Positions 43,219 through 53,065 are shown, counted from the stretch's first letter. The stretch: DNA of 64,000 nt from HLUCCA09 sp039822045 (GCA_039822045.1 JBCBMY010000017.1:40174-104173); one strand, 5' to 3'. The notes: generated from the letters alone by a model not told the origin. Program-made: numbers and translations.

Positions 43219-44220
43219 ATGACTCTCGGAGCTCAGATTGCGTGGGACGATACCGTCCTGCCATTTCAACTCGACCGCGCGGACATTCGCGGGCGCGTGG
43301 CGCGCCTCGATGGCGTGCTCGACCGCGTGCTGGCTCAGCACGACTATCCGCCTGCCATCGAGTCGCTGGTCGCCGAGATGGCGCTCCTCACGGCCCTGAT
43401 CGGCCAGACGATCAAGCTCCGCTGGCGCCTGTCTCTGCAGGTGCGCGGCGAAGGGCCCGCGCGCCTGATCGCAACCGACTATTACGGTCCCACGGAAGAC
43501 GGGCAGCCCGCGCGCATTCGCGCCTACGCCAATTTCGACAAAGAGAAGGTGACCAATGGCGTGCGGCCGTTCGACCTGATCGGTCGCGGCTATTTCGCAA
43601 TTGTCATCGATCAGGGGCGCGGGATGGCGCCATACCAGGGGATCACGCCCATCGACGGCGGCAGCCTGTCGGCCTGTGCCGAGACGTACTTCGCACAATC
43701 CGAACAGTTGCCGACCCGCTTTGCGCTGACCCACGGGCGCGCGCAAAGGCCGGGCCAGGCCGAGCATTGGCGGGCGGGCGGTGTGATGATCCAGCATCTG
43801 GCCGATCCCGGCGAGCATGTCGCGCAAGAGGGCGGAAGCGGCGAAGGCGGCCTTTTGCGTCCCGAGGACATCATCAATGGCGAGGACGGCGAAAACTGGA
43901 GCCGCGTGAACATGCTCCTCGATACGGTCGAAGAGATGGAACTCGTGGGCCCCGACGTTCAGCCGACCGACCTGCTGGTGCGATTGTTCCACGAAGAGGC
44001 ACCTCGCGTCTTCGATGCCCAGCCGGTGACCTTCGGCTGCTCCTGTTCGGCCGACAAGGTGCGACAGTCGCTGTCGATCTATCCCGCCGAGGAGATCGCC
44101 ACGATGATCACGGAGGACGGCGTCGTGACCGCGGACTGCCAGTTCTGCGGCGCACACTACGAGTTCGATCCCGAGACGCTGGGCTCTGACGCAAAGAAAC
44201 CTGTCGGCGAGGGGGAATGA
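43219..44220 (+). CDS. hslO: Hsp33 redox-regulated chaperone
   Basis: About 333 residues. The folded core (TLGAQIAWDDTVLPFQL, ALLTALIGQTIKLRWRLSLQ, YQGITPIDGGSLSACAETYF) leads to the C-terminal redox switch with CSC and CQFC, the four zinc-binding cysteines that oxidise under stress and activate holdase function. AAGGAA lies before the ATG at 43219; earlier in-frame ATGs (43189, 43105) are not supported. ATGA overlap with the CoA-Nudix gene. Confidence 0.93.
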   Translation: MTLGAQIAWDDTVLPFQLDRADIRGRVARLDGVLDRVLAQHDYPPAIESLVAEMALLTALIGQTIKLRWRLSLQVRGEGPARLIATDYYGPTEDGQPARIRAYANFDKEKVTNGVRPFDLIGRGYFAIVIDQGRGMAPYQGITPIDGGSLSACAETYFAQSEQLPTRFALTHGRAQRPGQAEHWRAGGVMIQHLADPGEHVAQEGGSGEGGLLRPEDIINGEDGENWSRVNMLLDTVEEMELVGPDVQPTDLLVRLFHEEAPRVFDAQPVTFGCSCSADKVRQSLSIYPAEEIATMITEDGVVTADCQFCGAHYEFDPETLGSDAKKPVGEGE

Positions 44221-44816
44221 CCGGCGCAGAAGTGTCTGCCGCGCTCGCCGCCGCGGTCGCGCACCCGGGCGCACCTTCGTCCGACTACGACCTGAGCCCG
44301 GACGCGGTGTTGCCTGAGGGCAGACAGCTGCGCCCCGCCGCCGTTCTTGTGTGCGTCGTCGTTGGCGATGGCGCGCCGCGTGTGGTGCTGACCAAACGGT
44401 CGTCGCGGCTCAAGCATCACCCCGGGCAGGTTGCCCTGCCTGGGGGCAAGATCGACGATGCCGATGCCGACGCGGCGTCGGCCGCACTCCGCGAAGCGAA
44501 GGAGGAAATCGCCCTCGACCCGACAAGCGTCACAGTGATCGGCGCCATGCCGCCGCACGAGACGGTGACGGCCTTCTCGGTCACCCCGATCCTGGCGACG
44601 GCCCCGCCGTTCACGCCGGTGCCCGAGGCGGGAGAGGTCGCGGAGGTCTTTGAAGTTCCGCTTTCGCATCTTGCCGACCCTGCGAACTTTTCGATCGAGC
44701 GCCGGCGCTGGCGCGGTCGATGGCGGAGCTACTATACTGTGCCCTTCGGGCCCTATTATGTTTGGGGCGCAACGGCGAGGATCATGCGCGCATTGGCCGA
44801 CAGGATGACAGCTTGA
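44217..44816 (+). CDS. CoA pyrophosphatase-type Nudix hydrolase
   Basis: 199 residues of the NudL/CoAse branch: LTKRSSRLKHHPGQVALPGG is the CoA-pyrophosphatase signature, running into the Nudix box (AALREAKEEIALDP). Cleaves CoA or acyl-CoA to phosphopantetheine products and 3',5'-ADP. Its stop overlaps the TTG start of the cca-type gene (TTGA). Confidence 0.9.
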   Translation: MTGAEVSAALAAAVAHPGAPSSDYDLSPDAVLPEGRQLRPAAVLVCVVVGDGAPRVVLTKRSSRLKHHPGQVALPGGKIDDADADAASAALREAKEEIALDPTSVTVIGAMPPHETVTAFSVTPILATAPPFTPVPEAGEVAEVFEVPLSHLADPANFSIERRRWRGRWRSYYTVPFGPYYVWGATARIMRALADRMTA

Positions 44817-45973
44817 GGATCGAGGCCGACTGGCTTGCCAGCCCGGCCGCCGACAGCCTTACCTCGGCGCTCGAAAGGGCGGGGCACCGCGCCCTCTTCG
44901 TGGGGGGATGCGTGCGCAATGCGCTTCTCGGTACGCCGGTCACGGATCTTGACCTCGCGACCGACGCCGTTCCGCACGATGTGATGCACATCGCCGACGC
45001 CGCCGGGCTGAAGCCGGTCCCCACCGGTATCGAGCACGGCACCGTCACCGTCGTCCACGAGGGCGTGCCGATCGAAGTTACGACCTTTCGGGCGGATGTG
45101 GAGACGGATGGGCGACACGCAACTGTCAGGTTTTCCCATGACGTGGCAGAGGATGCCGCCCGGCGCGATTTCACCATGAATGCCCTTTACTGTGACGGCA
45201 AAGGCGAGGTGATCGATCCGCTGGGCGGGCTGCCCGACCTTCTTGCACGGCGGTTGCGGTTCGTGGGCAATCCGGTGCGTCGCGTGCGCGAGGACTACTT
45301 GCGCATCCTGCGGTTCTTCCGGTTTCACGCCTGGTACGCCGATCCGGACAGCGGCCTCGACGCCGACGGCCTTGCCGCCTGCGCAGCCGAAGCCGACGGG
45401 CTAACCCAGATCAGCGCCGAGCGCATCGGGGCCGAGATGAAGAAGCTCCTCTCTGCGCCCGACCCAGGTCCGGCCGTTGCGGCAATGGGGCAAACGGGCG
45501 TGCTTGCCCAAACCTTGCCGGGCGCGGACGCGATGGCTTTATCGCGGCTGATCGCTCTGGAAGCGGAGGCCGTCGTCCTGCCCCGGGCTATGGCGCGACT
45601 GGCCGCCCTGGGTGGAACCGAGGTCGACCGGCGGCTGCGGCTGTCGCGTGCTGAAACTCGGGAACGCGAAACTCTCCTCGGGGCGGCCACCGGTTTGCAA
45701 GGTGCGGCGGAAATCGGGTGGCGTCTTGGATCGGATCGCGCGCGCGCGGTGCTCGCTCTGCGCGCCGCGCTCACGTGCGCACCCTTCCCCGAGGGCATGG
45801 AGAAGGCAATTTCCGAGGGCGTTTCAGCCACCTTTCCGGTGCGGGCCAAAGACCTCATGCCGGCCTACCAGGGGGCCGATCTGGGACGGCGGCTGACGGC
45901 CCTGGAGAGGGCTTGGGTCGCGTCAGGTTTTGCAATGACCCGCGCAGATCTGCTCGCCCTTCCGGACATCTAG
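44813..45973 (+). CDS. cca: CCA tRNA nucleotidyltransferase / poly(A) polymerase family protein
   Basis: About 386 residues. The nucleotidyltransferase head has FVGGCVRNALLGTPVTDLDL with the metal-binding Asp-Leu-Asp, followed by RRDFTMNALY and DPLGGLPDL, then the tRNA-binding helical domain RVREDYLRILRFFRFHAWY. Adds or repairs the CCA end of tRNAs. TTG at 44813 is the start, because it overlaps the upstream stop (TTGA) and immediately precedes RIEADWLASPA; no ATG nearby would give the full domain. Confidence 0.92.
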   Translation: MRIEADWLASPAADSLTSALERAGHRALFVGGCVRNALLGTPVTDLDLATDAVPHDVMHIADAAGLKPVPTGIEHGTVTVVHEGVPIEVTTFRADVETDGRHATVRFSHDVAEDAARRDFTMNALYCDGKGEVIDPLGGLPDLLARRLRFVGNPVRRVREDYLRILRFFRFHAWYADPDSGLDADGLAACAAEADGLTQISAERIGAEMKKLLSAPDPGPAVAAMGQTGVLAQTLPGADAMALSRLIALEAEAVVLPRAMARLAALGGTEVDRRLRLSRAETRERETLLGAATGLQGAAEIGWRLGSDRARAVLALRAALTCAPFPEGMEKAISEGVSATFPVRAKDLMPAYQGADLGRRLTALERAWVASGFAMTRADLLALPDI

Positions 45974-46074
45974 CGCCCCGCGGCACGTGCGATTTGTGCC
46001 GCCTTGGTTTTCCTGTCACATGATACGCCTACATAGAGGTGACGCGCCGTTTCCGGCCCGTTCAGGAAAACCCG

Positions 46075-47934
46075 ATGTTCCGGTTCTTCGAAAACCTGGT
46101 CGACCCTTATGTCGACTATCAGGAAACAGATTCGCCGCCACAAAAGCTGTGGCCGTTCCTTTGGGACTACTCCCAGCCCTTCAAACGGATGTTTGCCTGG
46201 GCGGCCGCGCTGTCGGTCGTCGTGGCCGCGGTGGAGATCGGACTAATCTACTATATGGGCCGGCTGGTGGACCTCTTGTCGAGCGCAACGCCGGCTGAGG
46301 TCTGGTCTGCGCACTGGCTGGAGCTGGTGCTGGCCGCGCTCTTCATCCTCCTGATCAGGCCCATTCTGCAAGGCGCGGATGTTCTCATCTTGAACAACAC
46401 GCTGCTGCCGAATTTCGGAACGCTGATCCGGTGGCGGGCGCATCGGCACGTTCTGCGCCAGTCCGTCGGCTGGTTTGAGAACGATTTCGCCGGCCGGATC
46501 GCCAACCGCATCATGCAGACGCCCCCGGCGGCAGGCGAAGCAATGTTCCAGATCTTCGACGCAATCACCTTCTCGCTCGCCTATCTCGTCGGCGCGGCGA
46601 TCCTGCTGGCGGGTGCCGACCCGCGCCTGGCGATTCCGCTCCTGATCTGGTTCGCGCTCTACGGTGCCCTGGTACATTGGACGGTGAAGAATGTCGGGCC
46701 GGCCTCCAAAGCCGCATCGGACGCGCGCAGCAAGGTCACCGGTCGGGTGGTCGACAGCTATACCAACATCCATTCGGTCAAGATGTTCGCCCACCACGAC
46801 CGGGAACTCGACTACGCGCGCGATGCCATCGAGAACACGCGGCAGACCTTCCAGGTGGAAATGCGGATCTACACGATCATGGACGTCTCCCTGACCGTGT
46901 TGAATGGCCTTCTGATCGTGGGCGTCGTCGGCTGGGCCATTGCGCTCTGGTCCCAGGGCTCGGCCAGCGTCGGGGTGGTTGCCGCGGCGACCGCGCTGAC
47001 CCTGCGGCTGAACGCGATGACCGGCTGGATCATGTGGGCGGTGTCGAACTTCTTCCGGCAACTCGGCGTCGTGGCCGAAGGCATGGAAACCATCGCCCAG
47101 CCGATCACCCTCACCGACACCGCCGGTGCAGGCGCGCTTGAGGTCTCGGGCCCGCGCATCGACTTTCGCAATCTGACGCACCATTACGGGCGCGGAGCGG
47201 GCGGGCTCGACCAGCTGACCCTGTCGATCGCGCCGGGCGAGAAGGTCGGCCTCGTCGGTCGCTCCGGCGCGGGAAAGTCGACGCTCGTGAAGCTGCTCCT
47301 GCGCTTCTACGATGCCGAGGAAGGTGTGATCGAGATCGACGGTCAGGACATCTCTCAGGTGTCGCAGGACAGCCTGCGCCTCAAGATCGGTATGGTCCAG
47401 CAGGACAGCGCCCTGCTTCACCGGTCGATTTCCGAGAACATCCTTTATGGGCGTCCTGATGCGTCGGAAGACGAGATGCTTGCAGCATCGAAACGGGCGG
47501 CCGCCCATGAGTTTATCGAGGCGTTGCGCGACCCTTCGGGTCAATCGGGCTATGACGCGCAGGTCGGCGAACGCGGCGTCAAACTGTCGGGCGGCCAGCG
47601 CCAGCGGATCGCGCTTGCCAGGGTAATCCTGAAGAACGCGCCAATTCTGGTGCTCGACGAGGCAACCTCGGCCCTCGATTCCGAGGTCGAGGCCGCAATC
47701 CAGGATACGCTCTACGGCGTGATGGAGGGTAAAACGGTGATCGCGATCGCACACCGGCTGTCGACCATCGCACATATGGACCGGATCGTGGTGATCGATG
47801 AGGGGCGGATCGTCGAGGAAGGCACCCATGCCGAGCTTCTTGGGGCCAAAGGGCTCTATGCCCGGTTCTGGGAGCGTCAATCGGGCGGGTTCATCGGGGC
47901 AGACGCGCCGGCCTCGGCCAAGGCGGCGGAGTGA
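46075..47934 (+). CDS. ABC exporter, fused membrane and ATPase domains (first of pair)
   Basis: About 619 residues: six membrane helices (about 35-330), then an ATPase with Walker A GRSGAGKST, signature LSGGQRQR and Walker B ILVLDEATSALDSEVEA. Conserved coupling-helix features RRIANRIMQ-type GRIANRIMQTPPAAGEA and VVDSYTNIHSVKMFAHHDRE are shared with the next gene. Half-size exporter that must dimerise. Start at 46075 behind AGGAAAA. Cargo unknown. Confidence 0.9.
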   Translation: MFRFFENLVDPYVDYQETDSPPQKLWPFLWDYSQPFKRMFAWAAALSVVVAAVEIGLIYYMGRLVDLLSSATPAEVWSAHWLELVLAALFILLIRPILQGADVLILNNTLLPNFGTLIRWRAHRHVLRQSVGWFENDFAGRIANRIMQTPPAAGEAMFQIFDAITFSLAYLVGAAILLAGADPRLAIPLLIWFALYGALVHWTVKNVGPASKAASDARSKVTGRVVDSYTNIHSVKMFAHHDRELDYARDAIENTRQTFQVEMRIYTIMDVSLTVLNGLLIVGVVGWAIALWSQGSASVGVVAAATALTLRLNAMTGWIMWAVSNFFRQLGVVAEGMETIAQPITLTDTAGAGALEVSGPRIDFRNLTHHYGRGAGGLDQLTLSIAPGEKVGLVGRSGAGKSTLVKLLLRFYDAEEGVIEIDGQDISQVSQDSLRLKIGMVQQDSALLHRSISENILYGRPDASEDEMLAASKRAAAHEFIEALRDPSGQSGYDAQVGERGVKLSGGQRQRIALARVILKNAPILVLDEATSALDSEVEAAIQDTLYGVMEGKTVIAIAHRLSTIAHMDRIVVIDEGRIVEEGTHAELLGAKGLYARFWERQSGGFIGADAPASAKAAE

Positions 47935-48022
47935 TTCCGCGGCGTCCCGCGCTACGTTGGCGACCAGGGGCACGCCCGTTTGACCGGGCACGCCGGAGCC
48001 AGCCGGCGCACGGAGAGACCGT

Positions 48023-49864
48023 ATGAAGCTACGACATCCAGGCGACTTGATCGACGCGTTCGCGCCGGCCGACGGTCCCCCTCCAGCCACGCTGGTGGCG
48101 TTCTTCCTGTGGTGCCTTCGTGGCGCGATGCCCGTGCTGCTGGTCGCCGGGGTGATCTCGGCCACCGTGGGCGCGCTCGAGGTCGTGTCAGCCTTCGTTC
48201 TGGGACGGATCATCGACAGTGCCGTGGCCGCCGGGCCCGACAATTTCTTCACCGAGCATCTGCCGCTGATCCTCTTCGCGGTGGCGTTCTTCGTGCTGAT
48301 CCGGCCGATCGCCTTCTCGCTGAACGCCGCCGCGAACGGCATCGCCGTCCAACCCAACGTGAACCCCCTGGTCCTGTCGCGGTTGCATCGCTGGACCATG
48401 GGTCAGGCGGTGACATTCTTCGACAATGACTTCGCCGGCCGCATCGCCCAGAAGCAGATGCAAACGGCGCGCGCGGTCACCGATGTGGTGTCAGAGATCA
48501 TCAACGTCGTGTTCTTCGCACTTGCCTCGCTGATCGGCGCGGTCGTGATGCTGACGGCAATCGACGCGCGCATCTCCGCGGCACTTGCACTTTGGCTGAT
48601 AGCCTACATCTCGCTGATCGCCTGGTTCATGCCGCGCATCCGAGCAGCCTCCAAGGCGCGGGCAGGGGCGCGGGCGATGGTGTCTGGCCAGGTCGTGGAC
48701 ACTATCACCAACATCAAGACGGTCAAGCTCTTTGCCCACATGGCCCACGAGGATCAGGCCGCGCTGGGCGCGATGGGGGTCTTCCGGACGAGAGCGGTGC
48801 ACTTCGGCGTCCTGTCGGCGTGGTTCCGCGGCACGCTGATGACCCTCGCCGGCTGTCTGCCCGTCATCCTGATCGGGGGCGCACTGCTCCTTTGGAGCGA
48901 CGGCATTGCCACAACCGGAGACATTGCTGCAGCGGGCGCAATTTCGATCCGCATCGCGCAGATGACGGGTTGGGTCTCGTTCACGCTGATGCAGATCTAC
49001 GCCAACGTGGGCGAGGTCGAGGATGGTATCCGCACGCTCACGCCGCCGCATACGCTGGTGGACGCTGCTGAGGCCAGCGCGCTTCCCCCGTCGACGGGCA
49101 GCGTTACGTTCGACCATGTCACGTTCACCTATGGCCGCGGCGCGGGCGGATTGGACGACGTGTCGCTCGTGCTGCGCCCTGGCGAAAAAGTCGGGCTCGT
49201 CGGCGCCTCGGGCGCGGGCAAGTCCACGCTCGTTTCGCTCCTTCTTCGCCTCTATGACACGGAGGGCGGTTCGGTGCGGATCGACGATCAGGATGTGCGC
49301 GACCTGACCCAGGAAAGCCTGCGCCGGCAGATCGGGATGGTCACGCAGGAAACCGCAATGTTCAATCGCTCGGCGCGCGAGAACATCCTGTATGGCCGGC
49401 CGGGCGCCAGCGAGGAAGAGCTGATCGAAGCCGCCCGCAAGGCCGAGGCGCACGACTTCATCCTGGGCCTCCGGGACTATGCCGGGCGCGAGGGATACGA
49501 GGCGCATCTGGGGGAACGCGGCGTGCGCCTGTCCGGCGGTCAGCGCCAGCGGATCGCCCTCGCGCGTGCCATCCTGAAAGACGCGCCGATCCTTGTGCTC
49601 GACGAGGCGACGTCGGCGCTCGACTCCGAAGTCGAGGCACAGATCCAGCTGGCCCTTGGGCGTGTGATGGAAGGCAAGACCGTGCTCGCCATCGCGCATC
49701 GCCTGTCGACCATCGCGCATATGGATCGGATCGTGGTGCTTGATCACGGCCGGATCGTCGAGGAGGGCTCGCATCGCGATCTGATGCTTTTGGGCGGCCT
49801 CTATGCGCGCTTCTGGGAGCGGCAATCCGGGGGCTTCATCGGCCTTGTCGACGCCGCGGAATAG
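48023..49864 (+). CDS. ABC exporter, fused membrane and ATPase domains (second of pair)
   Basis: 613 residues with the same layout: six helices, then Walker A GASGAGKST, signature LSGGQRQR and Walker B ILVLDEATSALDSEVEA. It resembles the first exporter along its whole length (for example NDFAGRIAQKQMQTARAVTD and VVDTITNIKTVKLFAHMAHE), so the pair arose by tandem duplication. Both ATP sites look consensus, so homodimers or a heterodimer are possible. 88 bases separate the two. Cargo unknown. Confidence 0.9.
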   Translation: MKLRHPGDLIDAFAPADGPPPATLVAFFLWCLRGAMPVLLVAGVISATVGALEVVSAFVLGRIIDSAVAAGPDNFFTEHLPLILFAVAFFVLIRPIAFSLNAAANGIAVQPNVNPLVLSRLHRWTMGQAVTFFDNDFAGRIAQKQMQTARAVTDVVSEIINVVFFALASLIGAVVMLTAIDARISAALALWLIAYISLIAWFMPRIRAASKARAGARAMVSGQVVDTITNIKTVKLFAHMAHEDQAALGAMGVFRTRAVHFGVLSAWFRGTLMTLAGCLPVILIGGALLLWSDGIATTGDIAAAGAISIRIAQMTGWVSFTLMQIYANVGEVEDGIRTLTPPHTLVDAAEASALPPSTGSVTFDHVTFTYGRGAGGLDDVSLVLRPGEKVGLVGASGAGKSTLVSLLLRLYDTEGGSVRIDDQDVRDLTQESLRRQIGMVTQETAMFNRSARENILYGRPGASEEELIEAARKAEAHDFILGLRDYAGREGYEAHLGERGVRLSGGQRQRIALARAILKDAPILVLDEATSALDSEVEAQIQLALGRVMEGKTVLAIAHRLSTIAHMDRIVVLDHGRIVEEGSHRDLMLLGGLYARFWERQSGGFIGLVDAAE

Positions 49865-49906
49865 CCGGCTCTTCCTGGCATTCGAGATCCGTGGCAGGGA
49901 CGGCCG

Positions 49907-50341
49907 ATGGACTTTGAGACGATTTCCGCCGATGCGTTCGGTCGCTCCCTTCGCGGCTTAGGGATCAACCTGCTCACCCGCGACCCCGAGGCGCTTGCCG
50001 CGTTCCTGACCGCTGCGTTCGGGCTGGAGGCCCATCGGGTGAGCGCGGATTTCGCGATCCTGAGCCATGACGGAGGCCTCCTGCAGCTGCACAGCCATGG
50101 GACGTTTGCCTCCCACCCCTTGCACGCCCTTTTGCCCGAGGGCGGCGTGGCAGGGGGCGGCGTGCAGATCTATCTCTTTCGGTGCGATCCCGATGCTGCC
50201 GTCAGCCGGGCCGAGGCCGCCGGCGGCACCGTCATCGAGCCGCCGGCCGACAAGCCCCACGGCCTGCGCGAGGCGACGATCCTCTCGCCTGAGGGCTTTG
50301 CATTCACGGCGGCCACCCCGCTCGATGCGCCCGAGACATGA
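49907..50341 (+). CDS. VOC family protein
   Basis: 144 residues, one glyoxalase-like domain: LGINLLTRDPEALAAFLTAA at the start, DFAILSHDGGLLQLHSHGTF in the middle and REATILSPEGFAFTAATPL at the end. Metal ligands appear only partly conserved. Function unknown. The stop overlaps the methyltransferase gene start (ATGA). Confidence 0.78.
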   Translation: MDFETISADAFGRSLRGLGINLLTRDPEALAAFLTAAFGLEAHRVSADFAILSHDGGLLQLHSHGTFASHPLHALLPEGGVAGGGVQIYLFRCDPDAAVSRAEAAGGTVIEPPADKPHGLREATILSPEGFAFTAATPLDAPET

Positions 50342-51594
50342 CCGACGCGCCTCTGACAATTGCGCGGCTTGGGCATCGCGGCGACGGCGTGGCCGACGGC
50401 CCGATTTTTGTGCAGCGAACGCTGCCCGGGGAGATCGTCACCGGCACGCGTGAGGGCGACCGCCTCGCCCAACCGAAGATCCTTGCGCCGTCTGCCGACC
50501 GGGTTCGCGCGCCCTGCCCGCACTATGCCTCCTGCGGCGGCTGCGCCCTGCAGCACGCAACGGACACCTTCGTCTCCGACTGGAAGCGTGAGGTCGTGGT
50601 GCGTGCTCTGGCCGCGCGCGGCCTCAAGGCGCCGTTTCGCCCGGTGTTGACGTCTCCGCCCCGATCCAGGCGCCGGGCGACATTTGCGCTGCGGCGCACG
50701 AAGGCCGGCGCGCTCGTGGGGTTTCATGGCCGCGCCTCCGACAATGTCGTCGACGCGCCGGTCTGTCATCTGGTCGAACCGACGCTTGTGGCCGCAAGGC
50801 CGGCCCTTGTGGACCTCGTGCAGATCGGAGGCAGCCGAAAGGCCACTCTGTCGGCGCGCGTCACGGCGGTGATCGGTGGCCTCGACGTGGCCGTCACCGG
50901 CGGCAAGCCGCTGGATCCGTCGCAGCAGACCGAAGCGGCCGCCTGCGCGACCGGTGCGGGCATCCTGCGGCTGACATGGGACGGCGAAACGGTGGCGCAG
51001 AGCGAACGACCGCTGGTCGATCTCGACGGCATCCGAGTTCCCCTGCCGCCCGGCGCATTTCTGCAGGCCACGCGCCACGGCGAAGCCTGCCTCCGTGCAG
51101 CAATTGTCGAAGCGGTCAGCGGGGCGCGCCACATCGTGGATCTCTTTTCCGGGATCGGGACATTTGCACTGCCGCTGGCCAAGCGCGCGACTGTGCATGC
51201 GGTCGAGGGCGAGCGCGACATGACCGATGCCCTGCTCGCAGGCCGAAACTCCGCCCAAGGCCTGAGGCCGGTCACCGCGGAGGCGCGCGACCTGTTCCGC
51301 CGGCCGCTCGAGCCCGATGAGCTCGCGCGCTTCGACGCGGCCGTCATCGACCCGCCGCGCGCCGGCGCGGCCGCACAAGCTGCGCGTTTGGCCGCAAGCT
51401 CGGTGCCTCTGGTCGCTGCCGTATCCTGCGACCCCGCCACCTTTGCCCGTGACGCACGAACGCTCATCGATGCCGGCTTTCGCCTCGACTGGGTGCAGGT
51501 GGTGGACCAGTTCCGCTGGTCGCCCCATGTGGAGCTTGCCGCCCGCTTCACCCGTGGCCATATCGCCCCCGATGGCCAAAGGACGACACCGTGA
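50338..51594 (+). CDS. RumA/TrmA-type 5-methyluridine RNA methyltransferase
   Basis: 418 residues. N-terminal TRAM-like part (APLTIARLGHRGDGVADG), a [4Fe-4S] cysteine motif CPHYASCGGCALQH, the SAM site IVDLFSGIGTFALPLA and catalytic VIDPPRAGA with VSCDPATFARD carrying the nucleophilic Cys. Methylates U in 23S rRNA (RlmCD-like) or tRNA; the target is not determinable. It overlaps the Nav channel start by GTGA. Confidence 0.9.
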   Translation: MTDAPLTIARLGHRGDGVADGPIFVQRTLPGEIVTGTREGDRLAQPKILAPSADRVRAPCPHYASCGGCALQHATDTFVSDWKREVVVRALAARGLKAPFRPVLTSPPRSRRRATFALRRTKAGALVGFHGRASDNVVDAPVCHLVEPTLVAARPALVDLVQIGGSRKATLSARVTAVIGGLDVAVTGGKPLDPSQQTEAAACATGAGILRLTWDGETVAQSERPLVDLDGIRVPLPPGAFLQATRHGEACLRAAIVEAVSGARHIVDLFSGIGTFALPLAKRATVHAVEGERDMTDALLAGRNSAQGLRPVTAEARDLFRRPLEPDELARFDAAVIDPPRAGAAAQAARLAASSVPLVAAVSCDPATFARDARTLIDAGFRLDWVQVVDQFRWSPHVELAARFTRGHIAPDGQRTTP

Positions 51595-52463
51595 CTGAAA
51601 CGCTCAAACGCTGGATCGAGTCTCCGCGCTTCACGCAATTCATCATTGGCGTGATCGTGTTCAACGCGATCATCCTTGGCTTGGAGACCTATCCGAGCGT
51701 GATGGCGCGGGCAGGCGATCTGCTTATCATGCTCGACCATATCTGCCTGGCGATCTTCGTGGTCGAGATCGCGGTCAAACTGATCGTCTATCGCTGGCGC
51801 TTCTTCACCAATGGCTGGAACCTCTTCGATTTCGTGATTGTGGGCATCTCACTCGCTCCCGGCGCGGGAACCCTGTCGGTGCTCCGGGCGCTGCGGATCC
51901 TGCGGGTTCTGCGCGTCATCTCTGCCCTTCCGCGCCTGCGCCGCGTGGTCGAAGGGTTCGTCACGGCCCTGCCCGGCATGGGCTCGGTCTTTCTGCTTAT
52001 GGGCCTCGTCTTCTATATCGGCTCCGTCATGGCCACGAAGCTCTTCGGAGCGGGCTGCGCAGGGCTCGACATCGCCATGTGCACGCCCGAGCGCCACGAC
52101 CAGCTGATCGAGTGGTTCGGCGGCCTCGGGCGCTCGGCATATTCCCTGTTCCAGATCATGACGCTCGAAAGCTGGTCGATGGGCATCGTGCGCCCGGTCA
52201 TGGAGGTTTATCCCGAAGCGTGGATGTTCTTCGTGCCGTTTATCCTGCTCACGACATTCGCGGTGGTGAACTTGCTCGTCGGTTTGATCGTGAACTCGAT
52301 GCAGGATGCGCATGCCGAGGAGACAAACGCGCAAACCGATGCCTATCGCGACGAGGTGCTGACCCGGCTCGCCGCCATCGAGGATCGCCTCGCACATGTC
52401 CCCGTCGATCGCACCCGCGAGACGTCTCACGACAACGTGAAGGCCCCGGTCGATTCGCGGTAG
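51591..52463 (+). CDS. bacterial voltage-gated sodium channel (NaChBac/NavAb type)
   Basis: 290 residues, six membrane helices. S4 carries repeated arginines (SVLRALRILRVLRVISALPR). The pore has the sodium selectivity filter TLESWSM at residues 191-197, as in NavAb. The C-terminal tail forms a coiled coil (EVLTRLAAIEDRLA) that drives tetramer assembly. Acts in the inner membrane. GTG start inside a GTGA overlap with the methyltransferase gene. Confidence 0.93.
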   Translation: MTETLKRWIESPRFTQFIIGVIVFNAIILGLETYPSVMARAGDLLIMLDHICLAIFVVEIAVKLIVYRWRFFTNGWNLFDFVIVGISLAPGAGTLSVLRALRILRVLRVISALPRLRRVVEGFVTALPGMGSVFLLMGLVFYIGSVMATKLFGAGCAGLDIAMCTPERHDQLIEWFGGLGRSAYSLFQIMTLESWSMGIVRPVMEVYPEAWMFFVPFILLTTFAVVNLLVGLIVNSMQDAHAEETNAQTDAYRDEVLTRLAAIEDRLAHVPVDRTRETSHDNVKAPVDSR

Positions 52464-52528
52464 CTTCTCGGTAAGCACTTTCCCGCGTATAAGCAGGCAC
52501 AACGACAGATCGGGGCACGGGCAGCACC

Positions 52529-53023
52529 ATGATCGACAGACGCTCACTGGTCGCAGGCGGCGCACTTGCTGCGCTGGCGGGTTGCGGCAGCAAGTTCAGG
52601 ACCTACGGCGGTCCCGACGTGACGCGCGTTCAGGTCTATAAGGACCGGCGCCGCATGTACCTGATCCACCACACCAGCGTGCTGGAGGATTACAAGGTGC
52701 ATCTTGGCTTCACCGCCGAAGGGCCAAAGCAGTTCGAGGGCGACGGAAAAACGCCTGAGGGCACCTACATCATCGACCGGCGCAACCCGAACTCACTCTT
52801 CCACCTGTCCCTGGGGATTTCGTACCCGACACGCGAGCAGGTCGAGTTCGCGGAAGCGCAGGGGAAGAGTGCCGGCGGCAATATCTTCATCCACGGCGCG
52901 CGCAATCCCACAAGCCCGCGCGGACCCGACTGGACGGCAGGCTGCATCGCAGTGCGCGACCGTCAGATGGAAGAGGTCTACGCTATGGTGCGCAACGGCA
53001 CGCCCATCGACATCTTCCCCTAG
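52529..53023 (+). CDS. L,D-transpeptidase family lipoprotein
   Basis: 164 residues. A lipoprotein signal (MIDRRSLVAGGALAALAGC, cysteine 19) precedes a YkuD domain with NIFIHGARNP and TAGCIAVRD, the catalytic His and Cys. It probably cross-links peptidoglycan or attaches proteins to it from the periplasmic face. Preceded by 65 bases with nothing notable; convergent with the CAP-domain gene. Confidence 0.88.
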   Translation: MIDRRSLVAGGALAALAGCGSKFRTYGGPDVTRVQVYKDRRRMYLIHHTSVLEDYKVHLGFTAEGPKQFEGDGKTPEGTYIIDRRNPNSLFHLSLGISYPTREQVEFAEAQGKSAGGNIFIHGARNPTSPRGPDWTAGCIAVRDRQMEEVYAMVRNGTPIDIFP

Positions 53024-53065
53024 ACCCCCTGGGCTCCCAAAGGGCCCGCAGCGGCGCCGAACGGA

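Noticed and set aside
46243..48399. 718-codon open frame on the minus strand across both ABC exporter genes
   Set aside because: It mirrors the codon pattern of the true genes, crosses an intergenic gap, has no family motifs and a composition rich in His, Arg and Asp. It is a shadow frame common in G+C-rich DNA.
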